Below are positions 1 through 4,422 of a stretch of 6,046 nucleotides of DNA, piece after piece (the stretch's first letter is position 1; the number at the start of each line of letters is the position of its first letter). This stretch comes from Aequorivita sp. (lineage in GTDB: Bacteria; Bacteroidota; Bacteroidia; Flavobacteriales; Flavobacteriaceae). Location: the NCBI GenBank assembly GCA_002733915.1, contig NVXN01000002.1, positions 301,466 to 307,511 of the forward strand, given 5' to 3'. The translations under genes were made by a program, and so were the position numbers. The notes under the pieces are model-generated. The model was given only the letters and a program-made list of their open reading frames with translations. It did not search any database and was not told the DNA's origin.

Positions 1-279
1 TTCCATCAGAGGTTCAATAAGATCTTCTTTGTGTTCGGGTTGCGGTACGGGCTCGGGCTCGGTAAACCAATTTTCTTCACGGAAGCTTTTCGAATCCAAG
101 GAAGCCGCAATGGACTTTCCAGCAGGTTCTTCAATTTGATTTTCAAGATATTCAAGAACGGTAAGCTTTTCATAGAGCTTGCTCACCAAACCCTTTATGG
201 AAGCGGCTTTAAACGTTTTTTCTTCTTCAATTAATTGCTGTGCTAGCGCTGTTACCTGCTCACGGATTTTCTTCTTCAT
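1..279 (-). CDS. Conserved-looking hypothetical protein, N-terminal part (cut by left edge)
   Basis: The reading frame opens with ATG at 279-277 and stays open for 93 codons to the left edge, so the C-terminus lies outside the window. Residues 1-50 begin MKKKIREQVT and are rich in Lys, Glu and Leu with helical, possibly coiled-coil spacing. Residues 51-63 look like a linker. Residues 66-78 form a distinctive acidic/proline segment, SFREENWFTEPEP, followed by more Pro, Glu and His. There is no signal peptide or membrane segment, so a cytoplasmic location is inferred. From memory, similar flavobacterial proteins of unknown function carry this WFTEPEP-type segment; I cannot assign a role. The gene is divergent from tdk, and a candidate promoter lies 39 bases upstream of its start. 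That this frame is the real gene rests on the long open frame, a natural start preceded by an A-rich leader, and a sensible composition; overlapping plus-strand frames give implausible proteins. Confidence 0.8.
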   Translation of the reverse strand, partial: MKKKIREQVTALAQQLIEEEKTFKAASIKGLVSKLYEKLTVLEYLENQIEEPAGKSIAASLDSKSFREENWFTEPEPVPQPEHKEDLIEPLME

Positions 280-317
280 ATCTTTTTAAATTAACCTGAA
301 TTTCTATTTTGTTTTTA

Positions 318-348
318 TAAATTTACGCATCCTTTATGTAAACGTCAA
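318..348 (-). promoter_or_regulatory. Candidate Bacteroidetes-type promoter for the minus-strand gene
   Basis: Reading the minus strand, a TTG (348-346, within TTGACG) is followed after 20 bases by TAAATTTA (325-318). This fits the Bacteroidetes sigma-ABfr pattern of TTG, a 17-23 base spacer and TAnnTTTG, with one mismatch at the last base of the -7 box. A start of transcription about 7 bases downstream would give a leader of roughly 30 bases before the ATG at 279. The call rests on motif matching only, in an AT-rich spacer where chance matches are likely. Confidence 0.4.
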
Positions 349-445
349 CTATTTTTGTTTTCATGTTCAAAACCGCAAACAATCCTCAAGTTGAATACAC
401 TTTGTGGATAGCTTTATTACTAAATGTTTCGCGTAAAATTAAACT

Positions 446-1105
446 ATGTTTCTTGAAAATACCGTAAATCAGAAAGAACAATTTGGCTGGATTGAGGTAA
501 TCTGTGGTTCTATGTTTTCAGGAAAGACCGAAGAGCTTATCCGACGGCTGAAACGCGCCAAGTTTGCACGTCAAAAAGTTGAAATTTTTACGCCATCCAT
601 AGATACGCGTTATGCTGAAGATGCTGTAACCAGCCACGACAGCAACCAAATTCGTTCCACGCCCGTGCCGGCTGCGGCTAATATTCCTATTCTGGCAGAT
701 AACTGTGATGTGGTGGGCATAGACGAAGCCCAATTTTTTGATGATGAAATAGTAAAAGTTTGCAACGACCTTGCCAATCGTGGCGTTCGTGTTATTGTTG
801 CGGGTTTGGATATGGATTACAAAGGAAATCCTTTTGGTCCCATGCCAGCTTTAATGGCTACTGCCGAATACGTTACCAAAGTACACGCCATCTGCACCCG
901 AACGGGGAATCTTGCCAATTATAGCTACCGAAAAGCGAAAAGCGAAGCCCTCGTTTTGCTCGGTGAAACAGAAGAATATGAGCCGTTGAGCCGCGCCGCA
1001 TTTTTTAAGGCACAGGTACGGGACAAAGTAGTGAAACTGGAAGTGAAAGATGCCGAAGAAATAAAAGAAGAAAAATCTTCCGAAAAAACCGGAAAACAAG
1101 CCTAG
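446..1105 (+). CDS. tdk: Thymidine kinase (TK1-like, type II)
   Basis: Phosphorylates thymidine (and deoxyuridine) with ATP to dTMP in the cytoplasm, the salvage route to dTTP. The 219-residue product has the TK1-family order: a P-loop GSMFSGKT at 21-28, DEAQFF at 93-98 with E94 as the expected catalytic base, a [16 protein letters not shown] segment at 116-131, and the substrate-side lasso region at about 150-190. The zinc-ribbon cysteines are mostly gone: C150 remains, but the partner positions hold T153, S182 and A185. The last 20 residues are a Lys/Glu-rich tail, probably disordered. The start at 446 is the only reasonable one, since the next Met (M23) lies inside the P-loop. No Shine-Dalgarno is visible; the leader is A-rich. 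The stop is one base before the alr ATG, so the two genes are almost certainly co-transcribed. The family assignment is very secure. Confidence 0.96.
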   Translation: MFLENTVNQKEQFGWIEVICGSMFSGKTEELIRRLKRAKFARQKVEIFTPSIDTRYAEDAVTSHDSNQIRSTPVPAAANIPILADNCDVVGIDEAQFFDDEIVKVCNDLANRGVRVIVAGLDMDYKGNPFGPMPALMATAEYVTKVHAICTRTGNLANYSYRKAKSEALVLLGETEEYEPLSRAAFFKAQVRDKVVKLEVKDAEEIKEEKSSEKTGKQA

Positions 1106-1106
1106 T

Positions 1107-2216
1107 ATGCCCAAAGCCACCGAAACTCTATTGGAGATAGACCTTAATGCGCTCGACAATAATTACAAATATCTTACCTCAAAATTAAAGCCCAACACTA
1201 AAGTTTTGGCAGTTGTGAAAGCCTTTGCCTACGGAAGCGATTCGGTGGTTATTGCAAAGGAATTAGTTGATTTGGGCGTGGATTATTTCGCAGTTGCGTA
1301 TGCCACTGAGGGCGAAACGTTAAGAAATGCACATATTGAAACGCCAATCTTAGTGCTCCATCCGTTACCCGTTAATTTTGAGCAGATTGTAAACCGATGT
1401 TTAGAACCCAGTATCTACTCTCGCAAAACTCTTGAAGAATTTATCACGTTCGCGGAAGAAAAAAAACAAAAAAATTATCCAATCCATTTAAAATTCAACA
1501 CCGGCTTGAACCGTTTGGGTTTCGTTGAAAGTGATCTAGCTTTTATTGCGGAAGCCCTTTCAAAAACCGAAAGCATAAGGGTGAAATCAGCTTTTTCGCA
1601 CCTTGCCGCGAGCGAGGATTTAAAGTTGAAAGATTTCACTGTCGGGCAGATTGAAGCTTTTCGAAAAATTTCAGAAGAATTAATTTCCAAAATCGGTTAT
1701 AAACCATTGCTTCACTGTGCAAATACTTCAGGAATCATAAATTATCCCGAAGCACATTTTGATATGGTACGAACGGGAATAGGTCTTTACGGTTTTGGAA
1801 ATGATAAAGAGGAGAACAAACATTTAAAACCTGTGGGTACTTTAAAAACAGTAATTTCACAAATACATACAGTACAAGAAAATGAAAGCGTGGGCTACAA
1901 CCGAGGTTTTATAGCCGAGAAAACTACAATGTCGGCAACGCTTCCCATTGGTCACGCAGACGGAATCCCGCGTTCCTATGGGAAAGGCAAAGGTTGGGTG
2001 ACCATAAATGGAAAAAAAGCGCCCATTCTTGGCAATGTGTGCATGGATATGATTATGGTTGATGTTACCGGTATTGAATGTCAGGAAGGTGATGAGGCCA
2101 TTGTATTTGGACCTTCTTCCACTGCGGAGGAATTATCGGCTGCGATAAACTCTATTTCTTATGAATTGATAACCGCTGTTTCACAAAGGGTAAAGCGGGT
2201 TGTTTATAGAAATTAA
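1107..2216 (+). CDS. alr: Alanine racemase
   Basis: PLP-dependent racemase that interconverts L- and D-alanine in the cytoplasm and supplies D-Ala for peptidoglycan. At 369 residues it has normal family length. The N-terminal TIM-barrel carries the PLP lysine K38 in VVKAFAYG, R136 in LNRLGF, H165 in FSHLAAS and R222 in VRTGIGLYG. The C-terminal beta domain carries the second catalytic base Y264 in VGYNRGF, IGHADGIPR at 281-289, and the CMDM loop at 312-315. Numbering nearly matches the Geobacillus enzyme (K39, R136, H166, R219, Y265). The loop after the lysine has F40 and S44 where many family members have Asn and His, which I believe is common in Bacteroidetes. ATG at 1107 sits one base after the tdk stop (TAGTATG), so translation is probably coupled. 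This is the single-domain form, with no MurF fusion. Both catalytic residues are present, so it should be active. Confidence 0.96.
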   Translation: MPKATETLLEIDLNALDNNYKYLTSKLKPNTKVLAVVKAFAYGSDSVVIAKELVDLGVDYFAVAYATEGETLRNAHIETPILVLHPLPVNFEQIVNRCLEPSIYSRKTLEEFITFAEEKKQKNYPIHLKFNTGLNRLGFVESDLAFIAEALSKTESIRVKSAFSHLAASEDLKLKDFTVGQIEAFRKISEELISKIGYKPLLHCANTSGIINYPEAHFDMVRTGIGLYGFGNDKEENKHLKPVGTLKTVISQIHTVQENESVGYNRGFIAEKTTMSATLPIGHADGIPRSYGKGKGWVTINGKKAPILGNVCMDMIMVDVTGIECQEGDEAIVFGPSSTAEELSAAINSISYELITAVSQRVKRVVYRN

Positions 2217-2294
2217 TCCCTTTTGGGAGATTATTTTAGAAAATGAATTCTTTTTAAGTAAATTAGTAGCTATTAACTTCTAAAACCAATCAAC

Positions 2295-2705
2295 ATGTTA
2301 AAAGAATTTAGAGATTTTATTATGACCGGCAACGTGATAGACCTTGCCGTAGCAGTATTGTTAGCCGCTGCCGTTGGCACGGTCGTTTCAAGTTTTACCA
2401 ATGATGTCATGATGCCGATAGTGGGTAATTTTGCCGGAGATGTTGATTTTGCAGATTTAAAAGTCGTGCTTTCAGAGGCTGTGGTTGCTCCAGACGGAGA
2501 GGTTACCAAGCCTGAGAATGCCATTATGTACGGAAAATGGATAAACTCTATCATCAATTTAATTATTGTTGGGTTTGTATTGTTCTTGATAGTGAAGGCA
2601 TACGGAAAAGTGCGTAAGAAAAAAGAAGAAGCCCCCGCACCAGATCCGGGACCATCAGAAAAGGATTTACTGATGCAGATTCGCGACGAATTGAGAAAAA
2701 AATAA
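2295..2705 (+). CDS. mscL: Large-conductance mechanosensitive channel
   Basis: Homopentameric inner-membrane channel that opens under extreme membrane tension and releases solutes during osmotic downshock. The 136-residue protein has the family layout: an amphipathic N-terminal helix (LKEFRDFIMTGN, 2-13), the pore-lining helix TM1 (about 14-40, starting NVIDLAVAV), a periplasmic loop (about 41-81), TM2 (about 82-102), a basic stretch KVRKKK at 105-110, a Pro/Ala linker, and a C-terminal bundle helix ending LLMQIRDELRKK. Aligned by eye to E. coli MscL, the pore glycines G22 and G26 are A20 and A24 here, and K31 is T29; G30 is kept as G28. The gene follows alr after 78 bases with no convincing terminator between them, and a strong terminator follows it. 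It is therefore probably the last gene of a tdk-alr-mscL unit, although a promoter of its own is possible. Confidence 0.95.
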   Translation: MLKEFRDFIMTGNVIDLAVAVLLAAAVGTVVSSFTNDVMMPIVGNFAGDVDFADLKVVLSEAVVAPDGEVTKPENAIMYGKWINSIINLIIVGFVLFLIVKAYGKVRKKKEEAPAPDPGPSEKDLLMQIRDELRKK

Positions 2706-2741
2706 ATTACAGCCACCGCTGCATTACATATTTTAACCTTA

Positions 2742-2780
2742 AACCCTCTTCAAAATGGAGAGGGTTCTTTTTTGCTTTTT
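2742..2780 (+). terminator. Rho-independent terminator after mscL
   Basis: An 8-bp perfect stem (AACCCTCT at 2742-2749 pairing with AGAGGGTT at 2759-2766) closes a 9-base loop. It is followed by a T-run at 2768-2773 and a second one at 2776-2780. It lies 37 bases after the mscL stop and before the asd promoter, so it separates the two transcription units. Confidence 0.88.
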
Positions 2781-2783
2781 ATT

Positions 2784-2815
2784 CTGAAAAAATAAATTGG
2801 TATAAACTACTTTTG
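2784..2815 (+). promoter_or_regulatory. Promoter of asd, with consensus -7 box
   Basis: TACTTTTG at 2808-2815 matches the Bacteroidetes -7 consensus TAnnTTTG at every fixed base. The -33 side is weak: CTG at 2784-2786, 21 bases upstream, stands where TTG is expected. The box ends 17 bases before the asd ATG, which implies a very short leader, and it sits just after the mscL terminator, where a new promoter is needed. Confidence 0.55.
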
Positions 2816-2832
2816 CCTAAAATTTTAGAACA

Positions 2833-3822
2833 ATGAAATTAGCTTTGGTAGGTGCCACAGGAATGGTTGGCGAAGTAATGTTGAAAGTTTTACAGGAACG
2901 AAATTTCCCAATAGACGAACTGCTTTTGGTGGCTTCTGAAAAATCTGTGGGAAAGGATATTTCTTTTAAAGGAAAATCATATAAAATAATTGGTTTGAAG
3001 GAGGCTATAGCTGCAAAGCCAAATATTGCAATATTCTCGGCTGGCGGAGGTACTTCATTGGAATGGGCACCAAAATTCGCGGAAGTTGGTACTACCGTAA
3101 TCGACAACTCTTCAGCATGGCGCATGGAAGCCGATAAAAAACTTATCGTGCCGGAAATCAATGCCCATTTACTTACCAAAGAAGATAAAATAATAGCAAA
3201 CCCCAATTGCTCGACCATACAACTGGTGATGGCTTTGGCGCCACTTCACCAAAAATATAAAATGAAAAGGGTAGTGGTTTCAACCTATCAATCCGTTTCG
3301 GGAACTGGCCTTAAAGCCGTACAGCAAATGGAGAATGAAATGGCGGGAGTAAAAGGCGAAATGGCCTATCCGTATCCAATTCATAAAAATGCGCTTCCGC
3401 ATTGTGATGTTTTTGAGGCAAATGGCTACACAAAGGAAGAGATGAAACTGGCGCGTGAGCCTCAGAAAATATTGGATGACCGTACGTTTTCAGTAACTGC
3501 TACCGCAGTGCGAATCCCCACGGCTGGTGGGCACAGTGAGGCGGTCAACGTTCAATTTGAAAATGATTTCGAACTGAGTGATATTCGAAAAATACTTCAC
3601 GAAACACCAGGTATAACCGTTCAGGACAATCCAGATACCAACACATACCCTATGCCTATGTACGCGCATGATAAAGATGAAGTGTTTGTTGGAAGAATTC
3701 GTCGGGATGAATCGCAACCCAATACCCTAAATATGTGGATTGTTAGCGATAATCTTCGAAAAGGTGCAGCTACAAATGCAGTTCAAATAGCAGAATACTT
3801 ATTAAACAATAAACTGGTTTAG
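2833..3822 (+). CDS. asd: Aspartate-semialdehyde dehydrogenase
   Basis: NADPH-dependent reduction of L-aspartyl-4-phosphate to aspartate semialdehyde in the cytoplasm, the branch point to diaminopimelate/lysine, threonine and methionine. The 329-residue protein starts with the Rossmann dinucleotide motif GATGMVG at 7-13. SAGGGTS at 69-75 is the usual family segment, the catalytic cysteine is C126 in NPNCST, SVSGTG lies at 154-159, and R227, H234 and E236 sit in the substrate motif RIPTAGGHSEAV at 227-238. All expected catalytic residues are intact. Length and motifs fit the shorter Asd type found in Gram-positive bacteria and Bacteroidetes rather than the longer E. coli form. The ATG at 2833 puts the Rossmann strand right at the N-terminus, as expected. 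A consensus -7 box lies just upstream, and terminators flank the gene on both sides, so it is probably monocistronic. No lysine riboswitch fits in the short leader. Confidence 0.97.
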   Translation: MKLALVGATGMVGEVMLKVLQERNFPIDELLLVASEKSVGKDISFKGKSYKIIGLKEAIAAKPNIAIFSAGGGTSLEWAPKFAEVGTTVIDNSSAWRMEADKKLIVPEINAHLLTKEDKIIANPNCSTIQLVMALAPLHQKYKMKRVVVSTYQSVSGTGLKAVQQMENEMAGVKGEMAYPYPIHKNALPHCDVFEANGYTKEEMKLAREPQKILDDRTFSVTATAVRIPTAGGHSEAVNVQFENDFELSDIRKILHETPGITVQDNPDTNTYPMPMYAHDKDEVFVGRIRRDESQPNTLNMWIVSDNLRKGAATNAVQIAEYLLNNKLV

Positions 3823-3851
3823 TATTTAAGAAAATATTTAATAAAATGTTA

Positions 3852-3890
3852 AAAAAACGTACTTTTAAAAAAGGTACGTTTTTTATTTTT
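3852..3890 (+). terminator. Rho-independent terminator after asd, possibly bidirectional
   Basis: AAAAAACGTAC at 3852-3862 pairs perfectly with GTACGTTTTTT at 3874-3884. Further T-A and T-G pairs inside the 11-base loop can extend the stem to 15 bp with a 3-base loop. The T-tract runs through 3879-3890. Because the left arm begins with a run of A, the reverse strand would also form a hairpin plus T-run, although both neighbouring genes run on the plus strand. Confidence 0.88.
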
Positions 3891-3893
3891 CAG

Positions 3894-3901
3894 TATCTTT
3901 A
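3894..3901 (+). promoter_or_regulatory. Possible -7 box for the DoxX-like gene
   Basis: TATCTTTA matches TAnnTTTG except for the last base and ends 26 bases before the ATG at 3928. No clear TTG lies 17-23 bases upstream, because that space is occupied by the asd terminator. A promoter is expected here given that terminator, but this match is weak. Confidence 0.3.
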
Positions 3902-3927
3902 ATGAGTTAATCTTAAAATTAAAGCTT

Positions 3928-4308
3928 ATGAATTCAACATTTACTAAAATCTTAAGAATTATTTTAGGCTTGGGATTACTTTTTTTTGGAATGAGCAAAT
4001 TGATAAATTTTAGCATTATGCCCACCCATATCTATACGGGCGATGCAGCTATCTTTATCGACTCCCTTAGCAGTACGGGCTATATTCTAAAAGTTATTGG
4101 AATTTTTGAAATCTTCATAGGCTTGCTTTTGCTTATTAATAAGTGGGTTTCTTTTGCGTTGCTTTTGTTGGCGCCTATAACGGTAAATATTTTACTGTTC
4201 CATTTGTTTTTGGACACTCCGGGCCTCATTGTGGCTTTGATAATAACCATTCTGAACGTTATTTTAATCTATAAACATTGGAAGGTGTATAAACCCTTGT
4301 TTCATTGA
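3928..4308 (+). CDS. DoxX-like small integral membrane protein
   Basis: The 126-residue protein consists almost entirely of four hydrophobic helices, at about 8-29, 51-71, 73-95 and 98-115, followed by a basic tail (YKHWKVYKPLFH). Segments such as LRIILGLGLLFFGMSKL at the N-terminus, IFEIFIGLLLLINKW at 59-73 and LAPITVNILLFHLFLD at 81-96 resemble DoxX/DoxD-family membrane proteins of Bacteroidetes. A loop at 30-50 contains the MPTHIYTG segment. The family is named after a subunit of an archaeal thiosulfate:quinone oxidoreductase, but most bacterial members have no known reaction. No partner is encoded nearby, so I assign no function. The gene stands alone between two terminators. The start at 3928 leaves a short polar N-terminus before helix 1. 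The family call is fairly secure; the function is unknown. Confidence 0.85.
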   Translation: MNSTFTKILRIILGLGLLFFGMSKLINFSIMPTHIYTGDAAIFIDSLSSTGYILKVIGIFEIFIGLLLLINKWVSFALLLLAPITVNILLFHLFLDTPGLIVALIITILNVILIYKHWKVYKPLFH

Positions 4309-4332
4309 AATAAATTGCTGACCCATACATTA

Positions 4333-4365
4333 AAGGCTTCCTCACAGAAGCCTTATTATTTTTTA
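4333..4365 (+). terminator. Rho-independent terminator after the DoxX-like gene
   Basis: An 8-bp perfect stem (AAGGCTTC at 4333-4340 with GAAGCCTT at 4347-4354) and a 6-base loop are followed by a T-rich tract at 4356-4365. It starts 24 bases after the stop codon. Confidence 0.88.
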
Positions 4366-4393
4366 TAAAGTTCTCTTTTTTTGCTAAAAACAG

Positions 4394-4401
4394 TACATTT
4401 A
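4394..4401 (+). promoter_or_regulatory. Possible -7 box for the prolyl oligopeptidase gene
   Basis: TACATTTA matches TAnnTTTG except for the last base and ends 21 bases before the ATG at 4423. The nearest upstream TTG (4381-4383) is only 10 bases away, too close for the usual 17-23 base spacer, so support is weak. Confidence 0.3.
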
Positions 4402-4422
4402 CACTTCCAAAAAATCAATACT

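Noticed and set aside
31..234. Plus-strand 67-codon open frame rich in Phe
   Set aside because: It lies opposite the minus-strand gene, its composition (runs of Phe, basic, no domain) is typical of an antisense shadow, and the minus-strand frame is longer with a proper start.
391..430. Promoter for tdk (TTG at 402-404 with AATGTTTC at 423-430; also TACACTTTG at 396-404)
   Set aside because: The first matches only 6 of 8 -7 positions, and the second has three rather than two bases between TA and TTTG and no -33 at the right distance. A tdk promoter must lie in 280-445, but I cannot pick the site.
2217..2228. Short palindrome TCCCTTTTGGGA just after the alr stop as a terminator
   Set aside because: The stem has only 4 bp, and the following sequence (GATTATTTTA) is not a T-tract. 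It is too weak to call.
2253..2283. Separate mscL promoter around TTAACTTCTA
   Set aside because: The best -7 candidate (TAACTTCT) breaks the TTTG core and has no TTG at the right spacing; read-through from alr is simpler.
2273..2716. Minus-strand 147-codon open frame opposite mscL
   Set aside because: It is fully antisense to a secure mscL gene, with Ser/Thr-rich shadow composition and no recognisable domain.
2817..3218. Minus-strand 133-codon open frame opposite asd
   Set aside because: It is antisense to the clearly real asd coding region and has no family features.
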